Source of the DNA: an uncultured Bacteroidales bacterium
GTDB taxonomy: Bacteria; Bacteroidota; Bacteroidia; Bacteroidales; UBA932
Reading direction: 5' to 3'
NCBI GenBank assembly: GCA_934700615.1
Contig: CAKUXR010000048.1
Location: 1-8,571, forward strand
Length of the DNA stretch: 8,571 bases
Shown here: one piece after another, positions 1 to 5,632 of the stretch
How the letters are laid out: each line of letters starts with the position of its first letter
Numbering within the stretch: position 1 is the stretch's first letter
The notes under the pieces: model-generated
Seen by the model: the letters and a program-made list of their open reading frames with translations, nothing else
Told to the model about the DNA's origin: nothing
Databases searched by the model: none
Made by a program: the position numbers and the translations under genes

Positions 1-95
1 ATCAGTATCACGAACATCAGCGAGAGCGCCAGTCCCACCATATTGATCACCGCATAGAGTGGATTGTTCTTCAGAAATCTCAAGAAATATTTCAT
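1..95 (-). CDS. FtsX/MacB-like ABC transporter permease, N-terminal fragment
   Basis: Only the first 31 codons are inside the window; the gene continues past position 1. The product begins MKYFLRFLKNNPLYAVINMV and runs into a hydrophobic helix (GLALSLMFVIL). This is the usual start of Bacteroidota permeases of the MacB/FtsX class: a short basic amphipathic stretch, then transmembrane segment 1. These proteins form the inner-membrane part of tripartite ABC efflux systems that work with an HlyD/MacA adaptor and a TolC channel, and genes for both lie just upstream here. The ATG overlaps the TGA of the preceding short reading frame, which suggests translational coupling. There is no nucleotide-binding domain at this end, so the ATPase subunit should be a separate protein encoded elsewhere. 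The substrate cannot be read from this fragment. Confidence 0.85.
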   Translation of the reverse strand, partial: MKYFLRFLKNNPLYAVINMVGLALSLMFVIL

Positions 96-223
96 TGCCT
101 AAATTCTTTTGTCATATAGTAATGTGTAAAAAAGGTATCTGCGGACAATGCCACTGACAGGCCTAATGCATCGATTACGGCATAGAGTTTATTTTTCGAG
201 AGGAATTTCAGATATGTACTCAT
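92..223 (-). pseudogene. Truncated permease N-terminus (43 residues), remnant of a second FtsX/MacB-like permease
   Basis: A 43-codon frame starts at the ATG at 223 and stops at the TGA at 94-92. It reads MSTYLKFLSKNKLYAVIDAL followed by GLSVALS, and it aligns with the start of the next permease (MKYFLRFLKNNPLYAVINMV, GLALSLM) over about 27 residues. After that the similarity stops: instead of the expected hydrophobic helix it has ADTFFTHYYMTKEFRQ and terminates. I read it as what is left of a tandem permease paralogue after an internal deletion. It keeps its place in the operon, 23 nt after the adaptor stop, and its TGA overlaps the ATG of the downstream permease (ATGA). It may therefore still be translated as a leader that delivers ribosomes to the next gene. 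A sequencing or assembly error cannot be excluded, but no single frameshift restores a permease helix. Confidence 0.65.
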
Positions 224-246
224 GGTCGTCTTGTTCTTTTTGATAA

Positions 247-1506
247 TTACTTTATGATAAGCTCATCCTTGTCGCCGAAGCTGTCGTAAGAGGATATGAT
301 GATCTTCTCACCCGGCTCCAGGCCTTCTATAACTTCGTAATACTGAGGGTTCTGGCGGCCTATGCGGACACTGCGTTTCATCGCTTTCGTTCCATCGGCA
401 TTGACAACATATATCCACTTACCGCCGGTTGCCTGATAGAATGAGCCGCGCGGGATGATAACGGCCTCTTCGGGCTGTCCGAGCTGCACATTCAAGTAGT
501 AGGTCTGTCCCGCACGGATATTCTCGGGCTGCTGACCTTCGAAGCGGAAATCCGCCTTGAACTTGCCGTCACGAACCTCCGGATAGACCTTGCGGATGGC
601 TGCAGAGTACTTCTCGTTCTGACGCTCGAAAGTCGCCTCCAAGCCTGGCACGATTCTGTCAATATAATGTTCATCTATCTGAGCTTCAATCTTATACGAA
701 TCGAGATTGTTAATCTGGCCGATTTTAGATCCTGCCGCTACCGACTGACCGAGTTCCACGTCGAGAAGTCCGAGTTCTCCGCTGATAGGTGCCTTTACAG
801 ACAGGTTCTCCTTACGTCTGCGGATCATGCTCATGTTGATTCTCATGTTCTCCAGACTCTCGTGCATCTGGGCAATCTGAGTACTGCGGTAGAGACTGTC
901 CTGACGTTCACGGTCAATGACAAGCTCAAGTTTGTCTTTTGCCAGTTCGTAGTCTTCCGATGCCTTCAGATATTCTTCCCTTGCTATAAGTTTCTCATTA
1001 TAAAGGGCTTTGTTCTGCTCATATGCCCTCTTGGCCCTGCGGACTTCTATCTGAAGCGTAAGCTTGTCCTGCCTTACGGAGAGTTTCTGCTGCTCCATGG
1101 AAATCATGGTATTGCGCAGGATATTTTCCTTCTCGGCAAGTTCCGCCTCAGAGTTAAGTATCTGCATGTCAAGACTTTCGTTGGACAGCTCGACAATGAC
1201 ATCACCGGCATTGACCTTACTCCCCTCCTCGGCGACGATTCTCTGGACGTTGCCTCCTTCGGTCGGGCTGATCTGGACGGTGGTCATCGGCTGGACCTGA
1301 CCGCTGACGCGGATATAGTCATTGAACTCGCCTTTCTTTGCGGTTCCGGTGATGATGGAGCTGCCGTCAACTCGTACCGCGGAGCTGTTCCCGGTGATTA
1401 TCAATACTATAAGGATGACTGCCAATGCTGCACCCGCCCAATATTTTATGGCTTTTTTTGTAAATGCGGCAGCCAATCCTGTTTTCTTTTCTATTATCTT
1501 ATCCAT
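247..1506 (-). CDS. HlyD/MacA-family periplasmic adaptor subunit of an efflux transporter
   Basis: This 419-residue protein is the periplasmic bridge between an inner-membrane ABC permease and a TolC-type outer-membrane channel. It has a basic cytoplasmic start and one membrane anchor (about residues 22-38). The first half of a biotinyl-lipoyl-like domain follows (about 74-108, containing EGGNVQRIVAEEGSKVNAGD), then a long charged alpha-helical coiled-coil hairpin (about 112-235). The second lipoyl half comes next (about 236-268, with VKAPISGELG and LGQSVAAGS), then a beta-barrel (about 270-345) and a C-terminal membrane-proximal domain (about 350-417). Length and order are normal for the family. 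It starts 11 nt after the tolC stop, so the two are almost certainly co-transcribed, and permease sequences follow. No lipoprotein cysteine is present; anchoring is by the N-terminal helix. Substrate is unknown. Confidence 0.93.
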   Translation of the reverse strand: MDKIIEKKTGLAAAFTKKAIKYWAGAALAVILIVLIITGNSSAVRVDGSSIITGTAKKGEFNDYIRVSGQVQPMTTVQISPTEGGNVQRIVAEEGSKVNAGDVIVELSNESLDMQILNSEAELAEKENILRNTMISMEQQKLSVRQDKLTLQIEVRRAKRAYEQNKALYNEKLIAREEYLKASEDYELAKDKLELVIDRERQDSLYRSTQIAQMHESLENMRINMSMIRRRKENLSVKAPISGELGLLDVELGQSVAAGSKIGQINNLDSYKIEAQIDEHYIDRIVPGLEATFERQNEKYSAAIRKVYPEVRDGKFKADFRFEGQQPENIRAGQTYYLNVQLGQPEEAVIIPRGSFYQATGGKWIYVVNADGTKAMKRSVRIGRQNPQYYEVIEGLEPGEKIIISSYDSFGDKDELIIK

Positions 1507-1517
1507 GATGAAAGTGT

Positions 1518-2915
1518 TTACTGTTCCAAATATGATACTCCGTTATAGTACTCGACGACACGGCGCTTGAGCTGATACTGCAGCTCGGCATTGAGCTTTT
1601 CCGCCTTGGCCTTCAAGTAGTTGGACGAAGCCGTATTATATTCTATCGATGATATCAGTCCCTGTTCGAATTTACGGGCGTTGAGTTTGTATGCCTCGTC
1701 GTACACGTCCGCGCGTCTTTCCGCCTGAAGCAATGCGGACTCGGCACCGTCCCTGTCCTGAATCGCCCTGCGGACTTCCGATTCGACGTCGCGGAGGGAT
1801 TTGTCATATTCGAGGCTGGCCCTCTGATATGCGTTTTTACGCTTGGAAAGGGTGGTATATTTCTGCAGCCTGTCGTAAATCGGGATGTTCAATGACAACT
1901 GGACGTATTCTCCACCATTGTTCCTGAACTGGTTCCAGTATGGTGTCGGTGTGTAATTTGATTTGCCCGGATAGGTGTAATAACTTGTGGACCAGCCACC
2001 ATAGAGTCCGAGTGAAGGGAGGAACTGCCATTTGGCTGTCCTGAGGCTGCGGAGGGCATTGTCCATCGTGCCTTTGGCTATCAGCACGGACGGCATTGAC
2101 GCAACCGCAGTATTTATCACGTCTTCGGCAGAAGAGTTGCCGGATCCGAATTGGAGTGAAGACAGGTCTGAGTCTATAGTAAGATTCTCATCTACAGGCC
2201 AATACATTACATCCTCCAATGTTATCAGGGCGTTGTCCCTGTTATTTATGGCTGTCGTGAGTTCGTATTCCCTGTCTGCCAGGTCGGCCTTCATCTGGAC
2301 CACGTCTGCATAGCCTTTCGAGCCGAGTTCTTCCTGACGTTCCGCCAATTTGACTGCGTTTCTGGCGTTTTCTGTCTGCTCCGTGAGGATTTCCGCCAAT
2401 TTGGTGTAATAAATGACATTGAAATAAGCCTCGATTGTGGCAAGACAGACTTTGTCTCTTTCCTGCTGCTCCTGCGAGTGGCCCATCGCAACTGCGGTCC
2501 TGGTGATTTTCAGGTTATTGATTGCGGAAAAGCCGTCGAATAGGCTGATGCCGGCAGAGACTGAAAAGCCCTGGTTCAATGATGTCGTGGTGACGTAAGT
2601 ATTTGTCTCAGGGTCGATTGAGCGTCCCCATCTGTAGTAGCCGTATGAGTTTCCATCGACTGAAGGCGTGAATGCCTTGAGTATTGCGTCCCGCCTGTCC
2701 AGCCTCGCGTCATCATTTTTGGACTGCTGGATACGCACCTGAGTAGAGTTGCTGACCGCGTATTCCATACATTCGCGGAGTGTCAATGTCGTGTCCGGAG
2801 ACACGGCCATTTCCTGTGTCGGACCATCAGTGAATCCTTGTCCGATTGCGCTTTCCTGCGCATAGGCTCCGGCCGACACTGATGTCAATACCATTATAGC
2901 GATAATCCATTTCAT
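1518..2915 (-). CDS. TolC-family outer-membrane efflux protein
   Basis: The outer-membrane channel of a tripartite exporter. From the ATG at 2915 the protein has 465 residues and opens with a clear signal peptide (MKWIIAIMVLTSVSAGAYA, cleavage probably before QES). The mature part shows two related halves rich in long charged helices, as expected for the TolC helical barrel. The first half includes LRECMEYAVSNSTQVRIQQS and a strand region with SYGYYRWGRSIDP; the second includes PSVLIAKGTMDNALRSLRTA and FEQGLISSIEYNTASSNYLK, a typical OEP-family signature. An in-frame GTG at 2933 would add six residues (MKTTKI). I prefer the ATG because it gives a standard signal peptide, has an A-rich upstream stretch, and leaves a short leader after the predicted sigma-54 start near 2931. 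It is the first gene of the operon with the HlyD-type adaptor. Confidence 0.93.
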   Translation of the reverse strand: MKWIIAIMVLTSVSAGAYAQESAIGQGFTDGPTQEMAVSPDTTLTLRECMEYAVSNSTQVRIQQSKNDDARLDRRDAILKAFTPSVDGNSYGYYRWGRSIDPETNTYVTTTSLNQGFSVSAGISLFDGFSAINNLKITRTAVAMGHSQEQQERDKVCLATIEAYFNVIYYTKLAEILTEQTENARNAVKLAERQEELGSKGYADVVQMKADLADREYELTTAINNRDNALITLEDVMYWPVDENLTIDSDLSSLQFGSGNSSAEDVINTAVASMPSVLIAKGTMDNALRSLRTAKWQFLPSLGLYGGWSTSYYTYPGKSNYTPTPYWNQFRNNGGEYVQLSLNIPIYDRLQKYTTLSKRKNAYQRASLEYDKSLRDVESEVRRAIQDRDGAESALLQAERRADVYDEAYKLNARKFEQGLISSIEYNTASSNYLKAKAEKLNAELQYQLKRRVVEYYNGVSYLEQ

Positions 2916-2940
2916 AATCTTAGTCGTTTTCACATGATAT

Positions 2941-2958
2941 GAACATGTGGCGTGCCAG
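2941..2958 (-). promoter_or_regulatory. Candidate sigma-54 (-24/-12) promoter of the tolC operon
   Basis: Read on the minus strand from 2958, the sequence is CTGGCACG-CCAC-ATGTT. The -24 half matches the RpoN consensus (YTGGCACG) exactly. Ten bases after its GG, the -12 element reads GT where the consensus has GC, so that half is imperfect. The predicted transcription start is near 2931, about 16 nt before the ATG at 2915. A sigma-54-dependent regulator is encoded in this window and two tandem palindromes lie upstream, which raises the odds that this is real. It is unproven. Confidence 0.5.
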
Positions 2959-3012
2959 AGATGATAATAGATTATCCTTCAATGATTTATCCACTTCAGT
3001 CCTTTCCGTCCC

Positions 3013-3029
3013 TGTAAAGAATCTTTACA
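3013..3029. promoter_or_regulatory. 17-bp palindrome, proximal operator or enhancer site upstream of tolC
   Basis: TGTAAA-GAATC-TTTACA is a perfect inverted repeat (TGTAAAGA, central A, TCTTTACA), centred at 3021. That is about 90 bp before the predicted sigma-54 start. It shares the TGTAAA-N5-TTTACA form with a second site 21 bp away. I infer a dimer-binding site, most likely for the NtrC-type regulator of this window, but no known motif confirms it. Confidence 0.6.
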
Positions 3030-3033
3030 AATC

Positions 3034-3050
3034 TGTAAACATATTTTACA
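3034..3050. promoter_or_regulatory. 17-bp palindrome, distal operator or enhancer site upstream of tolC
   Basis: TGTAAA-CATAT-TTTACA repeats the arms and 5-bp spacer of the site at 3013-3029, with a different spacer sequence. It is centred at 3042, exactly 21 bp (two helical turns) from its partner and about 111 bp from the predicted transcription start. Both sites therefore lie on one face of the helix, as is common for pairs of enhancer-binding dimers. Confidence 0.6.
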
Positions 3051-3090
3051 ACGGACACTTATGCCGCGCAACCACCACGGCGGAGATGCA

Positions 3091-3226
3091 ATTTCGTGCG
3101 GAATAAAACGTTTAATCGGAACAAAACATACTTGTAAAGCGCTTTTGTCCCACTTAAAACGTTTTCGCAGTACAAAATACCTTTTATGACAAAATTAACA
3201 GCCTATGCCCGCGGGTAGGTCGTCGG
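3091..3226. repeat. Repeat A1, palindromic intergenic repeat
   Basis: This 136-nt unit aligns without gaps with 3442-3577 (103 of 136 positions identical by my count). Its first 88 nt form an imperfect inverted repeat: left arm 3091-3126, right arm 3143-3178, loop 3127-3142. Both arms contain AAAACGTTT, and the inner arms end in ACAAAA / TTTTGT. Several arm mismatches are transitions that would still pair as G-U in RNA. The distal 48 nt (3179-3226) end in the block CCCGCGGGTAGGTCGTCGG. It has no coding potential that I can support. Confidence 0.8.
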
Positions 3227-3350
3227 TAAGCGTCTCCTACCACATAGATATTGAGAGACAAACTCCAACGATATCCCCGTGACAAAGAGAGGCGGGCAGA
3301 GGTCCTGGCGGAGACCCGTGGTCACCCATGACCTCGTAAATGGGAGGCGC
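3227..3350. repeat. Insert between A1 and B1, containing a partial inverted B copy (3291-3316)
   Basis: This 124-nt stretch has no counterpart in the A2-B2 unit, where A and B are directly joined. Positions 3291-3316 are the reverse complement of part of unit B: 23 of 26 positions match B2 at 3606-3631, and the three differences are all transitions. With B1 (3382-3407) it could form a large hairpin with a loop of about 65 nt. Two small overlapping stems (GGTCA/TGACC at 3320-3333 and CCCAT/ATGGG at 3325-3344) are mutually exclusive. I see no gene in it. Confidence 0.6.
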
Positions 3351-3420
3351 CGGCGCAGCCGGAGGGATGAGCGCCAGCGAAGGTCTCCGCCGGGGCCTCC
3401 GCCCGCTGCCATTAATCACC
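3351..3420. repeat. Repeat B1, GC-rich intergenic repeat (70 nt)
   Basis: Starting CGGCGCAGCCGGAGGG and ending CATTAATCACC, this unit is identical to 3575-3641 except for three extra bases (TGC at 3407-3409). It contains short inverted pairs, GGCGC/GCGCC (3352-3356 with 3371-3375) and CGGAGG/CCTCCG (3360-3365 with 3397-3402), so it may fold. It is much more GC-rich than the adjacent A units. It is noncoding as far as I can see. Confidence 0.85.
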
Positions 3421-3441
3421 GACGTCCGACCGTGTGCACCA

Positions 3442-3577
3442 ATTCGGTACGAGATAAAACGTTTAAACGGCACAAAACACATCAAACGAGCAATTTTGTT
3501 CCGCATAAAACGTTTTCGCGGTACCAAATACCAATCATGACCAAAATAACGTACTCAGCCCGCGGGTAGTTCGTCGG
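3442..3577. repeat. Repeat A2, palindromic intergenic repeat
   Basis: The second copy of the 136-nt A unit. Its palindrome is stronger than that of A1: left arm 3442-3477 and right arm 3494-3529 pair in three blocks, ATTCGGTAC/GTACCAAAT, AAAACGTTT/AAACGTTTT and CGGCACAAAA/TTTTGTTCCG. The central ten bases are the least conserved against A1 (3 of 10 identical), while the arms are largely kept. It runs directly into B2, sharing the boundary CGG. Confidence 0.8.
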
Positions 3578-3641
3578 CGCAGCCGGAGGGATGAGCGCCA
3601 GCGAAGGTCTCCGCCGGGGCCTCCGCCCGCCATTAATCACC
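3575..3641. repeat. Repeat B2, GC-rich intergenic repeat (67 nt)
   Basis: The second B copy, identical to B1 apart from lacking its 3-nt TGC. It ends six bases from the stop codon of the metal ATPase, so the repeat block begins almost exactly where that gene ends. On the ATPase transcript this GC-rich sequence would form the start of the 3' untranslated region. There is no T-run, so it does not look like a standard intrinsic terminator. Confidence 0.85.
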
Positions 3642-3647
3642 ACCCGA

Positions 3648-5528
3648 CTATCTCGCACTAAGCGCACGCATGGCATTGAACACAGCCAGCACCGTAACAC
3701 CCACATCAGCAAAAACGGCCATCCACATGGTTCCGAGGCCTACTGCAGCCAGGGCAAGGATAGAAACCTTGACACCGATGGCGAACCAGACATTCTGGCG
3801 GGCAATGCGTATCGTGCGGCGTGCTATCCGGACGGCAACCGCAATCTTGGACGGCTTGTCATCCATCAGGACCACATCGGCAGCCTCGATAGCCGCATCA
3901 CTGCCCAGGCCTCCCATGGCGATACCGACATCGGCACGCTTCAGGACAGGCGCATCATTGATGCCATCTCCAACAAACGCAAGTACCTTTCCGGCCGGCT
4001 TTTCCGAAATCAGGCGCTCCACCTGAGCCACCTTTTCGGCAGGAAGCAGACCGGCATGGTATTCATCCAGACCGAGTTTCTCCGCGACCTCCTTGCCGAC
4101 AGCCTCCCTGTCACCTGTCAACATTACAGTCCTGTCCACACCCAGTTTCTTCAAACTTCTGATCGCCTCGTCACTATCCTTCTTCACAACATCACTGATA
4201 ACTATATGACCGGCATATTTGCCATCCACCGCCACATGTACAATCGTGCCTGCAAGATGACAGTCATGCCATTCAACACCCAGATCATCCATCATCTTCG
4301 AATTTCCCACACAGACAATCCGGCCGGCAACCTCAGCCCTTATGCCACGTCCGGCAATCTCCTCCACATTCGTAACCTCGCATCCGTCAGTATCTTCCTC
4401 AGGAAAAGCACTACGCAAAGCTGCACCTATGGGATGAGTCGAGAAATGCTCCACATGCGCAGCCAGATGCAGCAGTTCCCGCTCATCGAAATCCGTCGGA
4501 TGAACAGCCTCGACCTCGAACTTGCCATAAGTCAATGTCCCTGTCTTATCGAACACGACCACTCCCAGATTCGCCAACGCATCCACATAATTGCTTCCCT
4601 TTATCAAAACTCCCTTCCTCGACGCAGCACCAAGACCACCGAAAAAAGACAGAGGCACACTGATTACCAGCGCACAAGGACAAGACACTACCAGAAAAAT
4701 AAGAGCACGGTGCAGCCACGTAGGAAAAGAATCCAAGAAACCCGCTCCCGCAAAAACAGGAGGGACAAAGGCCAGGATCAATGCTGCAATGACGACCACA
4801 GGCGTATATACCCTCGCGAACTTGGTTATAAAAGACTCGCTCCTGGACTTGTTCTTATCCGCACTTTCCACCAGACCAATGATTTTCGAGACGGTACTCT
4901 CACCGAAAGCCTTCGTAGTCTTCACCCTGACCACACCGGAAAGATTAATGCAGCCGGACATGATGCTGTCGCACACCGAAATATCCCGCGGAAGACTTTC
5001 TCCTGTCAATGCTGCCGTATCCAGCGAAGTCTCACCCTCTATGACCTTACCGTCTATCGGAACCCTCTCACCTGGCCTCACGACAATAATTTCACCGATT
5101 GCCACATCCTCCGGAGACACCTCTGATACACGTCCGGCCCTTTCCACATTAGCCACATCAGGCCTTATCGCCAGAAGATGGGAAATGCTGTCCCTACTCT
5201 TTCCTTCAGCATACTCCTCGAACAGCTCCCCTATCTGGAAAAACAGCATAACGAACACAGCCTCAGGAAATTCCGTCTCAGCACCCGGCAGGAAACCGAT
5301 GCACAAGGCTCCGATGGTCGCTATCGACATCAGGAAATCTTCATTGAACAAATCCCCTTCAATGATACCCTCAGCCGCCTCCTTAAGAGTTCCGAAACCA
5401 ATCAGGAGATATGGCACAAGATATATGATAAGTAACTGCCACACAGGAAGTTGACAAAACTTCTCGATACAGACGGCACAGACGAGCAAGACCGCCGTCA
5501 CAGAAATGAGAGTGATTTTCCGTTTCAT
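3648..5528 (-). CDS. P1B-type heavy-metal translocating ATPase (Zn/Cd/Co exporter class)
   Basis: A 626-residue inner-membrane pump that uses ATP to export soft metal ions. The hallmarks are all present: TGES in the actuator domain (175-178), CPC in the metal-binding membrane helix (283-285), DKTGT with phosphorylated Asp327, the P1B-specific HP pair (365-366), TGD (471-473) and GDGINDAP (520-527). Lys587 in the next-to-last helix and Asp608 (ADVG) in the last match the P1B-2 class that moves Zn2+, Cd2+ and Pb2+; this subclass call is an inference. There is no N-terminal heavy-metal-associated (HMA) domain, only a short start with Cys17, Cys20 and Cys25 within or beside the first hydrophobic segment. 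It begins 104 nt after the kinase stop with its own promoter, so it need not be in the regulator operon. The last residues lie beside a repeat block. Confidence 0.93.
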   Translation of the reverse strand: MKRKITLISVTAVLLVCAVCIEKFCQLPVWQLLIIYLVPYLLIGFGTLKEAAEGIIEGDLFNEDFLMSIATIGALCIGFLPGAETEFPEAVFVMLFFQIGELFEEYAEGKSRDSISHLLAIRPDVANVERAGRVSEVSPEDVAIGEIIVVRPGERVPIDGKVIEGETSLDTAALTGESLPRDISVCDSIMSGCINLSGVVRVKTTKAFGESTVSKIIGLVESADKNKSRSESFITKFARVYTPVVVIAALILAFVPPVFAGAGFLDSFPTWLHRALIFLVVSCPCALVISVPLSFFGGLGAASRKGVLIKGSNYVDALANLGVVVFDKTGTLTYGKFEVEAVHPTDFDERELLHLAAHVEHFSTHPIGAALRSAFPEEDTDGCEVTNVEEIAGRGIRAEVAGRIVCVGNSKMMDDLGVEWHDCHLAGTIVHVAVDGKYAGHIVISDVVKKDSDEAIRSLKKLGVDRTVMLTGDREAVGKEVAEKLGLDEYHAGLLPAEKVAQVERLISEKPAGKVLAFVGDGINDAPVLKRADVGIAMGGLGSDAAIEAADVVLMDDKPSKIAVAVRIARRTIRIARQNVWFAIGVKVSILALAAVGLGTMWMAVFADVGVTVLAVFNAMRALSAR

Positions 5529-5550
5529 AACTTCAATTTTGAAAACGCTG

Positions 5551-5579
5551 CAAAGTTATGCAAACGAACACGCAACCAA
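5551..5579 (-). promoter_or_regulatory. Bacteroides-type promoter of the metal ATPase gene
   Basis: On the minus strand TTG (5579-5577) is followed after 18 nt by TAACTTTG (5558-5551), matching the Bacteroides -33/-7 pattern (TTTG and TAnnTTTG). The predicted start near 5544 leaves a leader of about 16 nt before the ATG at 5528. I see no obvious metal-regulator palindrome overlapping it. Confidence 0.65.
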
Positions 5580-5632
5580 GTTGCAAATCATGATTCCGGG
5601 CAAGGTCAATGTGATAAACAAGAAAAAAACGC

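Noticed and set aside
667..1548. Long open frame on the plus strand (293 codons)
   Set aside because: It lies opposite the HlyD-family adaptor, which has full domain structure in the other strand. The plus-strand translation shows no recognisable motif and looks like an antisense shadow.
3442..3529. Palindrome A2 as an intrinsic terminator for the ATPase gene
   Set aside because: The stem is mostly A/T, is broken by internal loops and is not followed by a T-run in the minus direction. It begins more than 100 nt past the stop codon.
3091..3641. Possible CRISPR array, because of repeated palindromic units
   Set aside because: There are only two copies of each unit, the units are long and diverged, no regular spacers are present and no cas gene is in the window.
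3203..3712. Short open frames on both strands over the repeat block, some sharing peptide sequence
   Set aside because: The shared peptides come from the A and B nucleotide repeats themselves. The frames are low in complexity, start at arbitrary points and partly overlap the ATPase 3' end, so I find no support for a gene.
3591..5126. Long open frame on the plus strand (511 codons)
   Set aside because: It is antisense to the P1B ATPase, whose catalytic motifs are all intact on the minus strand. The translation is rich in His, Arg and Thr without domain features, as expected for a shadow frame.
5620..5632. Possible terminator after the kinase gene (T-run just past the stop on the minus strand)
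   Set aside because: There is a run of seven T residues, but I could not find a convincing GC-rich stem directly before it.
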